The notes below the pieces were generated by a model, which saw only the letters and a list, made by a program, of their open reading frames with translations, was not told the origin of the DNA and did not search any database. A stretch of DNA of 64,000 bases from Bacteroidota bacterium (GTDB lineage: Bacteria; Bacteroidota; Bacteroidia; Cytophagales; Spirosomataceae): assembly GCA_020161355.1 (NCBI GenBank), contig JAIUOF010000003.1, positions 372,001 through 436,000 on the forward strand, given 5' to 3'. Within the stretch, counting starts at the first letter, position 1; each line of letters begins with the position of its first letter. The position numbers and the translations under genes were made by a program. Positions 1-10,400 of the stretch are shown here, piece by piece.

Positions 1-1156
1 ATTTTATTCCCTGCTTTACCACGACTTTATTATCAGAGCCAATCTCAGGCAATAAAATATCAGGTTTATATTCAGAGTTAACATAAATGGTTTCAAGAAA
101 AGCCGATTTACTTAATGCCATATTCCATTTTCCCGAAATATTTTTAGTATAATATTTGTACTGGGTTGAAGACGCATTTACGTTTTTTATGGTTCCCAAT
201 AACTCCGTTTGAAAAAAATCATAACTTAAGTAGTTGGAAAGTGTTATGGTATTTTTACTGTTTAACTTGTAAAATAACCTGGAGGCAATATCACCAAAAT
301 TGGATTTCATCTCTTTAAACTTTGGAGATACAATCGGCAGAATAAAATCATTGAATGAGCCTCTACCTGAAATCATTACAGCCAACTTCTCTTTAACTAA
401 TGGAATCTCCATACTAACTTTTTCGGAGACCATACTAATTCCGCCATCCATTTTAAATTTAGTTAAAGATGGATTTCGAAGAGATATATCAAGAACAGAT
501 GCAGATCTTCCCCCAAATCTAGAAGGGATATTGCCTTTATATAACTGTAAATTGGAAATGCCATCTGAAGGGAATGCAGAAAATAGCCCGAACATATGTG
601 TAGGATTAAAAATTGGGGCATTATCAAGTAAAATAAGATTTTGGTCTGTAGTTCCTCCCCTTACATTCAAACCATTTGAAGCCTCACCTACACTACTTAC
701 CCCTGGAAGCATTTGCAGCCCTTTCAGGATATCGGTTTCTCCCAAAGGTGTTGGAAGTTTATTTATAGTTTTTACATTTAAGCTATTGACTCCCAAAATC
801 GGTCTGTTAAAATCCTGTATTGGAGTACCAGTACTTACTACTACCTCATTAAGATACTTGGTATCTTTATCCAAAAGAATCTCAAAAGTATTTGAAGCTG
901 GCTTAATATCAGTAACAATTTTCTTAGTCAGGTACCCAATTATACTGACTGAAATTGGCGAGTTCAAATCATCGGCCTGAAACGAAAACCTACCCTGATT
1001 ATCAGCAATTTGCGTCTTTTTATTCTTTTCAAAAAAAATAGTAGCTCCAGGCAATGGCTCTTTCGTTTCTGAATCCTTAACTACTCCGAAATATCCTTTT
1101 TGCCCTAAAGCATCAAGGTTTATCACAAAAAGTGTTAAAAACATTATCTTCCACAT
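1..1156 (-). CDS. TonB-dependent receptor with carboxypeptidase-like N-terminal domain (partial, 3' end beyond window)
   Basis: About 385 residues are readable on the minus strand from the ATG at 1154-1156 to the window edge with no stop. A short hydrophobic signal peptide (MWKIMFLTLFVINLDALGQ) is followed by a CarboxypepD_reg-like beta domain (GYFGVVKDSETKEPLPGAT, roughly residues 20-105). A TonB plug follows, with LNEVVVS, a conserved NVRGG segment and an IFNPTHMFGLFS segment. The product is an outer-membrane active transporter energised by TonB/ExbBD; its substrate is unknown. It starts 7 bp after the DUF4249 gene, so the two are almost certainly co-transcribed, as is common for this pair in Bacteroidota. 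It is not a SusC-type receptor: it lacks the SusC N-terminal pattern and has no SusD next to it. The beta-barrel lies outside the window. Confidence 0.9.
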   Translation of the reverse strand, partial: MWKIMFLTLFVINLDALGQKGYFGVVKDSETKEPLPGATIFFEKNKKTQIADNQGRFSFQADDLNSPISVSIIGYLTKKIVTDIKPASNTFEILLDKDTKYLNEVVVSTGTPIQDFNRPILGVNSLNVKTINKLPTPLGETDILKGLQMLPGVSSVGEASNGLNVRGGTTDQNLILLDNAPIFNPTHMFGLFSAFPSDGISNLQLYKGNIPSRFGGRSASVLDISLRNPSLTKFKMDGGISMVSEKVSMEIPLVKEKLAVMISGRGSFNDFILPIVSPKFKEMKSNFGDIASRLFYKLNSKNTITLSNYLSYDFFQTELLGTIKNVNASSTQYKYYTKNISGKWNMALSKSAFLETIYVNSEYKPDILLPEIGSDNKVVVKQGIK

Positions 1157-1163
1157 AAAAAAT

Positions 1164-2309
1164 TTAGTTTTTCCAACCATCAGGTTTAATGTTAGTTCGG
1201 TTCAGGCTATTAATACAAGGTGCTAAAGGTGGACGAGTAGTATTGGGACCTGTTGGTTCAAGCTTTATTGACCTTCCTCCGAGGAGCCCTGTTGTCTGTA
1301 CTTTTTCATTGAATGCTTTACTTTTATCAAGCCAGTATTTAAAAGTAGATTGACCCGCAACTATAAAATATCCCGAAGTATTGATGGTGGGGTCTGTTTT
1401 ACATTTCAGATTACCAGATAATTTTGCCGGAGGAGTATCAGCCAATCCACCGGTACTTATTCCTTGCTGCAGACTAAGATTTATAAAATCATAAGCACTT
1501 TCTGAAATCGAAAATTGGCTAATTTCCAAAAGTGCATCGGTATATTGAAAAACCGGAATTTTACCAACATAAACCGATTTCAGTAAATTCCCATCCGATA
1601 GTTTATCTGAAAGAGTGATAAGGTCACTTGAGTTAAATATATCCCAGCAATCAATTTCGCAGTTATAATCAAAAATATTATTATACCTTTTTAAAATTGC
1701 ATCTTCCACACAGCTTCCTAATGGTAAGGGGGTACGATAATAATAACCCCCTGTGCAGGATTTACAGATACTTTGCCTTTCAAACAGTTTCCATTGCCAC
1801 AAATAACTATTTTTTATTCCCGCAGGATCCAAAATATTTGCAAATAACTTAAACCCCGGACTAATATTACCTTTTAGGTCCTTGAAGGCTTCCAAATCCA
1901 AAGAATTGGAAACTGATTCAACGGGTACCGGATTAGGTAAAATTTCCGCATCCGTTTCGAATACGTTACCATCGCTTGCGTTGATTAGAATACTATAACT
2001 TTTACCAATCTCTCCTTTAAAATTTGGGTCAAAATAATAGAAACCCTCCTCTTTTTCGAGCAATTGGGTTTTCTCAATTTTATCGCTTAAAATAAAAACC
2101 TTAGCTCCTTTTAAAGGTAAAATTGTGGTACTTCCGGATGGAGAAGGAATTGATTCTTTAATCTGGACTGGTTTGAGACCTGGCTGGTTACTCAAAATAC
2201 CTTCGATTATTATTATTTTTCCGGAAGTAAGAAATGATTTTTCGTAAGGTTCAACACAGGAAAAAAATCCTGACAAAAGAAAAATCCAGTAATACAGTTT
2301 ATTTTTCAA
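1164..2309 (-). CDS. DUF4249 family lipoprotein
   Basis: 381 residues. The N-terminus is a lipoprotein signal (LLSGFFSC, lipid-carrying Cys18), then a segment typical of DUF4249 (IIIIEGILSNQPGLKPVQI). A Cys-rich patch (SICKSCTGG, GSCVED, YNCEIDCWD) lies near residues 180-220, as in other members. The function of DUF4249 is not established. Members are usually encoded beside a TonB-dependent receptor, and here one follows after 7 bp, so a role as surface or periplasmic partner of that receptor is inferred. The gene starts 48 bp after the FG-GAP lipoprotein gene with no terminator visible between them, so it probably belongs to the same transcript. The family call is confident; the role is not. 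Confidence 0.85.
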   Translation of the reverse strand: MKNKLYYWIFLLSGFFSCVEPYEKSFLTSGKIIIIEGILSNQPGLKPVQIKESIPSPSGSTTILPLKGAKVFILSDKIEKTQLLEKEEGFYYFDPNFKGEIGKSYSILINASDGNVFETDAEILPNPVPVESVSNSLDLEAFKDLKGNISPGFKLFANILDPAGIKNSYLWQWKLFERQSICKSCTGGYYYRTPLPLGSCVEDAILKRYNNIFDYNCEIDCWDIFNSSDLITLSDKLSDGNLLKSVYVGKIPVFQYTDALLEISQFSISESAYDFINLSLQQGISTGGLADTPPAKLSGNLKCKTDPTINTSGYFIVAGQSTFKYWLDKSKAFNEKVQTTGLLGGRSIKLEPTGPNTTRPPLAPCINSLNRTNIKPDGWKN

Positions 2310-2357
2310 GATATCGGTTTGAATAAAAGATAGAATTAATTATTTGGCTATCAGGAA

Positions 2358-5300
2358 TTAATGATTGAATTTATACGCCAGCATGCTTCCATTATTTCTT
2401 GCGATAAGCAGATTATCGTTAAATATTTTTGAGTCTCTAATTTCACCCTCGGTATTTAATCCTGACTTTAAAGGCAAAATGTATTTAAATTTCCCATTGC
2501 CTATGCCTTTGAAGTATCCTCCATGATTTCCGTCATGTCTTCCAACTTCCGGTTTTAATTTATAGAAATTCCCTCCTGCATAAAAGTCTTTAATTCCATC
2601 TTTGTCGAAATCAATAACTGAAAATGTAAATATTGGAGACAACTGTGCTTCGAGAGGAAGCGAAATAAGGTTTAGATTTCCTTTATCATTTAATAAGATA
2701 CTTGAGCTAAAATTAGTCACGTTTCCTTTAATTGCTGATTTTAGCTTTTCATTTTCAAAAAGGTCCGTAACCTGCATTTTAGCAAATTCCTGATATTTAA
2801 GTGCTTTTTTCTTCAAGAAAGGCATTTGGGAGGTTAAATCTTGTTTGCTTGCAAAAGGATAGGGTTTACTATCTTCAGCAGTAAACCATTCCAGAATTAT
2901 ATCAGTTCTTCCATTGTTATCAAGGTCACTAACATACATATTAAATGGTTTTTGCTCACTGGCTTTAAACTTCATATTTAATCCGTAATTTCCCAGCAGG
3001 TAATCAATATCTCCGTCATTATCGATATCATTTGCCTCAATACAATTCCACCATCCGGCACTTCCAGGTAATATTTTTGGAGCATCAAAAAAACCATTTT
3101 CATTAATAAATACTTTGATTGGCATCCATTCTCCCACTACAATCAAATCTGGCAACTTGTCGTTGTTAACATCAGACCAAACGGCATCCGATACCATTCC
3201 AATCGGTCCGGTATTGTTATTGGTTATGTCTTCCCAATTGCCGTTCCCATTGTTTTTTAACATATAACTTCTGGGAACAAGACCATATCCACCCGGAACA
3301 GACTGACCTCCTAAAAACAAATCCAGATCTCCGTCAAGGTCAAAATCTATTGGCTTTATACAGCTAATCTGGCCCATAATTCTTACACCTTTTAGTTGTT
3401 CCGGCGTAAAATTGCCTTTCCCATCGTTTTTATAGAATTCAGCAAAAAAATTATCTCCTCCTCTTTTAAATTCATTGCCCCCCATACCCACAATTAAATC
3501 AAGGTCTTTATCACCATCTGCATCAAACAGAGCACCTGCGGTCGATTCCTTTTCACGGTTTTGCTTAAAAGAATTTTGGATACTCTCTTTAAATCCTGAT
3601 TTGGAATTTATAAACAATTTATTGGAATAACCATGCGATTGTAAAAGAAAAAAATCATCAGCTCCATCATTATTCACATCTCCTTTGACAATTTTAGGGC
3701 TTAAATTAGAAAGCATATGAGGCATAAGCAGATCCATATCAAAATCAACATAATTATTTTCGATATGAGAAGCAGAGGTTGGCAAAAATGACTTTGACTC
3801 GGTAAATAAAACTGCACTTTGTGTTTTATTTCCTGTTTCTGGGTGAGAATCCAAATATTTTACCAATAATTGCTGATCTGATTTTATATTTTTTAAAACC
3901 TGTATATGATTATCAGGCCAGACGATTTTTACAGAATCTATAACCGGATTATTTCCTAATCCAAAAATGATCTGTGGCGAAACAGAGCTTTGGAATCCTC
4001 TGGCTGTATAATTGTACATTAATTGAGTATTTCCTTTTTGATAAAGCCAAACGCCTGTACCTATTCCAAACTTATTGTGTTCTGAGCCTTGAAATGCTAA
4101 TTTCAGAAAATGTGTCTTTTTTTCTTCTATTGAATTGTTCTTATATATAAATGCAGTCATATTCACGTTATTGACTACCAGATCAGGATCTCCATCGTTG
4201 TCAAGGTCACCGTATGCGGATCCATTACTAAAACTTTCCTGATCTAAATTGAGGTCTGATGATCTGTTCTCAAAAACTGGTATGAAACCATCACCCTCAT
4301 TGATAAAGGCATAATTCTTTCTTTTGTTGGGCGGTAAAAACTTTACAAAATCTCGGAAATCATATTTCCCTTTATTTTCAATGACCTTTTTAACTTGCTC
4401 TTTATCTGAAATAAAATCCGCAAAATCTGAATCGGTAATATCATGAAACACTCCATTAGAGACAAAAATATCTTTTCGCCCATCAAGATTTAAATCAAAA
4501 ACCAATGCACCCCATGACCAGTCTGTAGCTGCAATATTAGAAACAAAAGAAGATTCTATAAATTTACCATTGCCTTGGTTTAAGTGCAGGCAATTTTGAG
4601 TATATTGATAATAATAGCTTTGTCTGAATTTTAAATCGTATAAGTAATAATCATCAAATTTTGTGGCAGCTTTTAACCGGTAATTATCTGGTGGAAGCAT
4701 ATCCGTACTAAAAAGGTCAAGGTTTCCATCATTGTTTATATCGGCAATGTCTGAACCCATGCTTGACAATGAGGTGTAGCTCATTGACGGGGTTAATGAT
4801 TCTATAAATGTCCCATTCTTTTGATTCAAATATAAATAATCCCTTTCCCAAAAATCATTGGAAATGTAAATATCCGGATATCCGTCGCTGTTGACATCCC
4901 CTACTGAAATACCCAATCCAAAACCCGCATCTGAAGAAAATATGCCAGCTTTTTGAGTGACGTTGCTAAACTTTCCGCCATTGTTCTGATATAATCTATC
5001 GCCTCCCAGTGCCACCGGATCGTACTTCTCTCTTGTTGTCAAAGAAATCCTTTCCGGATCTTTGTAGCTGTTATTTAATACATAACAATCAAGATCTCCA
5101 TCAAGATCATAATCAAAAAAGGAAGCGTGGGTTGATAAACCATCATCGTTTAAACCCAGTTCTTTTGCCCTTTCAGTAAAAGTATTATCTTTATTATTAA
5201 TAAATAGTTGATTTTCTTTATTCTCTTTTTTCCCGTCACCGGAATAGCAAACGTATAAATCCAAAAATCCGTCATCATTAACATCAGCCATTGTTACTCC

Positions 5301-5639
5301 TGTACACCAAGATTTTTTCCCGGCAACACCAGCCTTAATGGTGATATCCTCAAACTGCATATGACCTTTATTGAGATATAGTTTATTTTCTTCAATATTA
5401 GAGGTGAAATAAATATCATTCAAACCATCATTATTGATATCTCCTATGGCCACGCCTCCGCCATTATAGTAGTTCCTGTAAGTTAATACATTAAAATCTT
5501 CTCTGTCTTCAACTTTGTTTTGAAAAGTTACCCCTGACTCATTTTCGCTAACCAGCGTAAAAGCAGGGTAATTATTTTTGGAATCATTCTTACAAGCTAT
5601 TAAAAGAAGAGAGAAGAAAAGAAGATAAATATGTTTCAT
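2358..5639 (-). CDS. FG-GAP/VCBS-repeat lipoprotein with ASPIC/UnbV domain (CRTAC1-like)
   Basis: About 1093 residues from the ATG at 5637-5639. The frame is open further, to a TTG at 5661-5663, but the ATG puts the lipobox (SLLLIAC, Cys16) at the right distance and the TTG lies inside a candidate -7 box, so the ATG is preferred. Many repeats of the form D-x-N-x-D-G-x-x-D-hydrophobic (for example DINNDGLNDIYF, DVNDDGFLDLYV) indicate Ca-binding FG-GAP blades of one or two beta-propellers. An ASPIC/UnbV-like segment (KIVWPDNHIQVLKNI) lies around residues 520-600, between two propeller regions. It is probably anchored in the outer membrane. No catalytic motif is visible. It follows SusD, separated by a terminator; a paralogue sits in the same place at locus 3. 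Substrate binding or surface adhesion is inferred, not shown. Confidence 0.88.
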   Translation of the reverse strand: MKHIYLLFFSLLLIACKNDSKNNYPAFTLVSENESGVTFQNKVEDREDFNVLTYRNYYNGGGVAIGDINNDGLNDIYFTSNIEENKLYLNKGHMQFEDITIKAGVAGKKSWCTGVTMADVNDDGFLDLYVCYSGDGKKENKENQLFINNKDNTFTERAKELGLNDDGLSTHASFFDYDLDGDLDCYVLNNSYKDPERISLTTREKYDPVALGGDRLYQNNGGKFSNVTQKAGIFSSDAGFGLGISVGDVNSDGYPDIYISNDFWERDYLYLNQKNGTFIESLTPSMSYTSLSSMGSDIADINNDGNLDLFSTDMLPPDNYRLKAATKFDDYYLYDLKFRQSYYYQYTQNCLHLNQGNGKFIESSFVSNIAATDWSWGALVFDLNLDGRKDIFVSNGVFHDITDSDFADFISDKEQVKKVIENKGKYDFRDFVKFLPPNKRKNYAFINEGDGFIPVFENRSSDLNLDQESFSNGSAYGDLDNDGDPDLVVNNVNMTAFIYKNNSIEEKKTHFLKLAFQGSEHNKFGIGTGVWLYQKGNTQLMYNYTARGFQSSVSPQIIFGLGNNPVIDSVKIVWPDNHIQVLKNIKSDQQLLVKYLDSHPETGNKTQSAVLFTESKSFLPTSASHIENNYVDFDMDLLMPHMLSNLSPKIVKGDVNNDGADDFFLLQSHGYSNKLFINSKSGFKESIQNSFKQNREKESTAGALFDADGDKDLDLIVGMGGNEFKRGGDNFFAEFYKNDGKGNFTPEQLKGVRIMGQISCIKPIDFDLDGDLDLFLGGQSVPGGYGLVPRSYMLKNNGNGNWEDITNNNTGPIGMVSDAVWSDVNNDKLPDLIVVGEWMPIKVFINENGFFDAPKILPGSAGWWNCIEANDIDNDGDIDYLLGNYGLNMKFKASEQKPFNMYVSDLDNNGRTDIILEWFTAEDSKPYPFASKQDLTSQMPFLKKKALKYQEFAKMQVTDLFENEKLKSAIKGNVTNFSSSILLNDKGNLNLISLPLEAQLSPIFTFSVIDFDKDGIKDFYAGGNFYKLKPEVGRHDGNHGGYFKGIGNGKFKYILPLKSGLNTEGEIRDSKIFNDNLLIARNNGSMLAYKFNH

Positions 5640-5660
5640 GTAGAACTTCAGAAATGAAGG

Positions 5661-5668
5661 CAAATATA
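5661..5668 (-). promoter_or_regulatory. Candidate Bacteroidota -7 box before the FG-GAP lipoprotein gene
   Basis: The minus strand reads TATATTTG, an exact match to the TAnnTTTG -7 element, 22 bp upstream of the chosen ATG and just beyond the terminator. No TTTG is found at the usual -33 distance, so this is a weak or dependent promoter at best. It would allow the lipoprotein gene to be transcribed separately from susCD. Confidence 0.35.
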
Positions 5669-5683
5669 ATACTTTACTAAAAA

Positions 5684-5710
5684 ATTGGGGTAGATAAAAT
5701 CTACCCCAAT
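5684..5710 (-). terminator. Intrinsic terminator after SusD of locus 1
   Basis: A perfect 12-bp inverted repeat (ATTGGGGTAGAT, 3-nt loop, ATCTACCCCAAT) is followed on the minus strand by a run of six T. It lies 26 bp after the SusD stop codon and before the FG-GAP gene, so it should end or attenuate the SusC-SusD transcript. Confidence 0.85.
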
Positions 5711-5736
5711 AATATTAGCTCTTACTTGATAAATAA

Positions 5737-7428
5737 TTAATATCCACTATTTTGTTTTAAAGTCCCTGAAGACTTACTGATTTCAATAGAAGGAATTGGT
5801 AAAGCATAATTGGTAGAAGTTGGAGCTTTTGCCTGAGACAATACACTCACCAATTTCGCCTCTCTTTTTGAATATTCAGAAATCACGGTTTCCAAAACAC
5901 CCCATCTTTGTAGGTCAAATAATCTGTGACCTTCCATTGCTAATTCCAACCTTCTTTCGGTTCTAACAGCCTGACGAGCGGCATCTTTATTATTCCAGGC
6001 TTCTTCATATGTACCTACTTTATAATTGGCCCAAGTAATCTCTGGAGAACTTATTGGAACAGCAATTTTAGAGCTACCTTGTCCACAATTTCCGGCTCTG
6101 GTACGAATCATGTTAACGTATTTTCTTGCATTTTCAAGACTTCCTACTTCCACCTCACATTCTGCAGCCATCAATAAAACATCAGAATATCTCATTAATT
6201 CAACGTTTAGATTTGAAAGCTGAGCTCCTGACCATGAACCAGAGAGATATGCATCACCTTTGGCATGTCCATTCTTTTTAGGAGAATACCATCCCATGTA
6301 ACCTTGTCCTCTAACCCAGCTATCTTTATGAATGCCCCAATCAAGATAAGGCACATTAGTACGACCGATAGTAAAGTCAATTCTAGGATCAACAGGATCT
6401 TTTGAACCTGCTTCAAATTTTGACAGGGCAACACCTGTGGTTGGAACTGGAAGCCCTTTGCTATCAACTTTATAAGCAAAGGCTAAGTCGTAGCTAGGGG
6501 TTTTGAATCCACAACATCCATATGGACTGTCACCATGAGGAAGAGCTAGTCTTTCTGAGAAGTTAGCATTAAATCCATCAGCGTCTCCATCATTCACTGA
6601 GTTTTGTACCGCGAAAACAGACTCGGAATTGTTATCTCCTTCTACTGAGAAGTTATCATAAAAACAGTCCGCCAATTTGTATTTACCAGAAGAAATTACA
6701 GTGTTAAAAGCAGACAAAGCACCTGCATAATCTTTTGCATATAATTTAGCTTTACCTAAATATGCAGTTGCAACTGTCTTGTCAGCTCTTCCTTTAGCCT
6801 CCTTGTTGGCAGGTAACAAAGAAATAGCTTTATCAAGGTCAGCAATGATCAGAGGAAGCATTTCTTTATCATTTGGCTTTTTAAAATCAACATCACCTTC
6901 TAAATAATATGGAGCTTTTTTCCAGATTTTATAAGCTTCAAAATGATAGAAAGCACGAAGGAAAATTGCCTGACCTAAAATAGAATTTGCATAGGCACTT
7001 TCACCAGGATTACTTTTTAAATAGGCATTGGCAGTGTTAATTGCAGAGTTAGCCCTTACAATCCCTTCATAAGTGGCTATCCATTTTGAATGGTTTTCAC
7101 CATCTGATGGATTCCACTGATATAATTCATATGCCAGCATTGCATCCCCGTCACCAGGCTCGGAGCCTTTATGGTAGTCATCAGCAGCTATGTTGAATAC
7201 CCAGTTTGATGGTGCAGGCCCCCATGAGCTAGCTCCCCAGTTACCAGTCCAACCAGTAAGGCTTTTGTAAGCAGCAATTAAAGTTGCATCCACACCATTT
7301 TTACTGGAAGAAAGAGTGCTGTTTGATAAAGCTGCCTGAGGTGGTGTATCCAGGAAACTATCTTTACATGCGTAAAGCCCACCTGCAAGCATTATTGCCA
7401 AAATGGAAAATTTTAAAATATTCTTCAT
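5737..7428 (-). CDS. SusD/RagB-family nutrient-binding outer-membrane lipoprotein (locus 1)
   Basis: 563 residues with a lipoprotein signal (AGGLYAC, Cys21) followed by the SusD N-terminal pattern KDSFLDTPPQ. Typical SusD features include a helical TPR-like body (AIFLRAFYHFEAYKIW), the conserved LMRYSDVLLMAAE helix, TERRLELAMEGHRLFDLQRWG near the C-terminus and a GCCGF motif shared with the other two SusD proteins here. SusD proteins cap the SusC barrel and capture ligand at the cell surface. The gene starts 25 bp after the SusC gene, so the two are co-transcribed. The shared GCCGF and LDWGIH motifs place all three SusD proteins in one subfamily. The ligand cannot be read from sequence and no glycan-active enzyme is nearby. 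Confidence 0.96.
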   Translation of the reverse strand: MKNILKFSILAIMLAGGLYACKDSFLDTPPQAALSNSTLSSSKNGVDATLIAAYKSLTGWTGNWGASSWGPAPSNWVFNIAADDYHKGSEPGDGDAMLAYELYQWNPSDGENHSKWIATYEGIVRANSAINTANAYLKSNPGESAYANSILGQAIFLRAFYHFEAYKIWKKAPYYLEGDVDFKKPNDKEMLPLIIADLDKAISLLPANKEAKGRADKTVATAYLGKAKLYAKDYAGALSAFNTVISSGKYKLADCFYDNFSVEGDNNSESVFAVQNSVNDGDADGFNANFSERLALPHGDSPYGCCGFKTPSYDLAFAYKVDSKGLPVPTTGVALSKFEAGSKDPVDPRIDFTIGRTNVPYLDWGIHKDSWVRGQGYMGWYSPKKNGHAKGDAYLSGSWSGAQLSNLNVELMRYSDVLLMAAECEVEVGSLENARKYVNMIRTRAGNCGQGSSKIAVPISSPEITWANYKVGTYEEAWNNKDAARQAVRTERRLELAMEGHRLFDLQRWGVLETVISEYSKREAKLVSVLSQAKAPTSTNYALPIPSIEISKSSGTLKQNSGY

Positions 7429-7453
7429 TTTTTCTTTTTTTTGAATATGATTT

Positions 7454-10400
7454 TTAGAATTCTAAATTAACACCAATGTTTACTATCTTATTAGATGGAT
7501 AGTTACCATTATCTATACCCATGCTGGTATCATTAAATTGTCCTGAGTTACCAATATTGGCATTTGAAATAGCAGGATCAGTTCCAAAGTATTTTGTAAG
7601 GGTGAGAAGGTTTTGTCCCTGAACATATATTTTGGCATGATTAGCTCCAACTTTCTTCGCAATACCCTGAGGTAAAGTATAACCAAGTTGAAGATTGGTC
7701 AGGCGAAGGTAAGAACCATCCTGGATATAGAAAGAAGATGAATTTCTTGAAGATGCATCCAACTGATTGATTTTAGGCCAATTCCCAGTTCCTTCATTTT
7801 CCAAAATATTATTCAAAACATTTGAATTGAAGTTCATAAAATATGACTGAATCCAATAACCGGTAAATATGTCGTTACCCAGAGATCCAAATAAAAATGC
7901 ATTCAAATCAAAGTTTTTATAGTTGACACCAAGGTTTAAACCACCCGTCAATTTTGGATGAGGGTTTCCAATTACTGTGATATCATCTGTATCAATCTTT
8001 TTATCTCCATTTATATCCTTAAATTTAAGTCCACCCTTATAAGCCGCACCAGTACCGGTATGCATCGCAAGTTCAGCATCAGTTTGAATCAAACCTTCAA
8101 CAACATAACCGTTGAAAGAAGAAATAGGGTAACCAACTTTGTTAATTACAGAGATACCACCGTTAGGAAGCCTTCCGTTCAAACCTCCACCACCATCAGA
8201 GTAGAAGAAATCGTTGTCACCAGAAACTTTCTTGATTTCATTTTTATAATGACTCAGGTTCAATGATGCGTTAAACCCAAGGTCTTTATTCACATTTTTC
8301 CTGTAAGTAATCGCAAAGTCAAACCCTTTGTTTTGCATTTCACCCACATTTACAAATGGAGGTGAAGAAGCACCGGCTGTTCCTGGCAAAGCAGGGTTAA
8401 ACAACAGGTTGTTGGTATATCTGTTGTAAACATCCAAAACCACGTTGATAGAGTTATTTAACAATGATGCATCAAAACCTATGTTTTTATTTACAGAAGA
8501 TTCCCACACGGTACTTTCATTACCTCTGGATGTCAAAGCATAACCGGTTGCAACTCCTCCGTTTGTCCCATTAATATCGTAAAATGTACTACCCACAGAA
8601 CCTCCGTAAATACTTGCAAAGTTGTAATCTCTGATTTGTTGGTTACCCAATTCTCCATAGGAAGCCCTGATTTTTAAGTCTGACAACCAGCTAAGATCCT
8701 GCATGAAAGACTCCTGAGAAATTCTCCATCCCACTGAAACGGCAGGAAAAACACCATATCTTACGTCTGAAAGGAATCTTGAGGAACCATCCCTTCTAAT
8801 AGTTGCAGAAACTAAATACTTATCATTAAAAGTATAGTCTAATTTACCAAACAATGAAGCGAGTTTACTCTCACCACCTGAAGATGAAACAGTTCTTGAG
8901 CCCGGATCCGCCAATGCAGTTTGCAAATACCAGGCATTAATATCCATAGTAAAGTAGTTGGCAAGTTGACCAAAGATGTTTCTTCCTTTGTTAACTACAG
9001 CCTCCTGACCGGCTAAAACACCCACTGTATGTTTTCCAAATTCTTTATTGTATTGTAAAGTATTGGTCCAGTTCCATGAGAAGTTTTGATTCCAACTTTC
9101 ATTGAATGAGTTACCGGTTTTATTGCCTTCAACCCTGTATGGTTGAGGATAGGTAAATGATCTTCTCCAGCCATTGCCCAGGTCAGTTCCAAAATTAGTT
9201 TTTGCTTTCAGACCTGAAATAATATCATATTCTGCATAAATATTACCCAAAAACCTCCTGTAAGAATTATTGTTATTCTTGTTATCTATTAACCTTTGAG
9301 TAGGGTTGGTAAAGTTACCGGTTTGAGCTGTAAGGTGACCACCAGGATTTCCTTTAATATCCAAAACTGACACCACAGGTGTTGCTTTAATAAGTTCACC
9401 TAAAATACCTTGCTCATTGTTATTTCCACCAGAAGTACCTATTCCAATTCCCCAGTTTGTAGAGAACATCATATTTTCTCCAATTCTCAATTTTTTACCA
9501 ATTTTATAATTAGAGTTAGCACGAATGGTCCCTCTGTCAAAATTTGTATATTTCAAAACACCCTGTTGTCCCAAATAAGAAGCTGAAACATTGTAAACCG
9601 CAGCTTCAGTACCACCTGACAAATTAATGTTATGGTCATTAATAGAGGCTGTTCTGGTCATTTCTTTCCACCAGTTTGTTCCTTCCTGATTGGTAAGGGT
9701 TATCTGGTTATTCAGGATATCATAAGTACTTTCATCCACAGTATTGGCGAAAGGCTGTATATATTTGGTTAACTGGCCTTTTGTAGCGGCAAATGCAGGG
9801 ATACTGGTAGGATCATCTGCAAACTTTCTTCTCATGGCTTCGGCATAATACTCCGAAGAGGTATTAAGAACCTTGTCATAACCTTTTACAGGATTAACCA
9901 TACCTACTGAACCATTGTAAGTAAGTTTAGCTTTACCTGACTTTCCTTGTTTAGTTGTAATTACAATCACACCATTTGACGCTCTTGAACCATAAATAGA
10001 AGCTGTTGAAGCATCTTTCAGGATTTGGATTGATTCAATATCATTTGAGTTAAGTGAGTTTTGGAATTTATCAACCACAGGTACTCCATCTATTATATAA
10101 AGAGGGTCGTTAGAGGTGAATGAACTAATACCTCTGATACGAACGTTGGTTGCATCTCCTGGAGAACCAGAAGTTGATACAGTTACACCAGGGGCTCTAC
10201 CTCCAAGGTTTTGAATGAAAGAGCTGGATTTAACCACTTTCAATTCTTCAGTGTTAACTACAGTTACCGCACCTGTAATATCTTTTTTGCGTAATTGCTG
10301 ATATCCGGTAACAACTACTTCCTGAAGAGCCTGAGCATCGGTCAATAAAGCAACATCAACAACTGATTTGTTACCTATTTCCACTTCCTGACTAATAAAT

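Noticed and set aside
300..980. 226-codon plus-strand open frame
   Set aside because: Antisense to the TonB-dependent receptor, whose signal, N-terminal domain and plug are clear on the minus strand.
5640..5663. TTG start for the locus 1 FG-GAP lipoprotein
   Set aside because: The TTG lies within a TATATTTG box and would put extra residues before the signal peptide; the ATG at 5637-5639 gives a standard lipoprotein signal.
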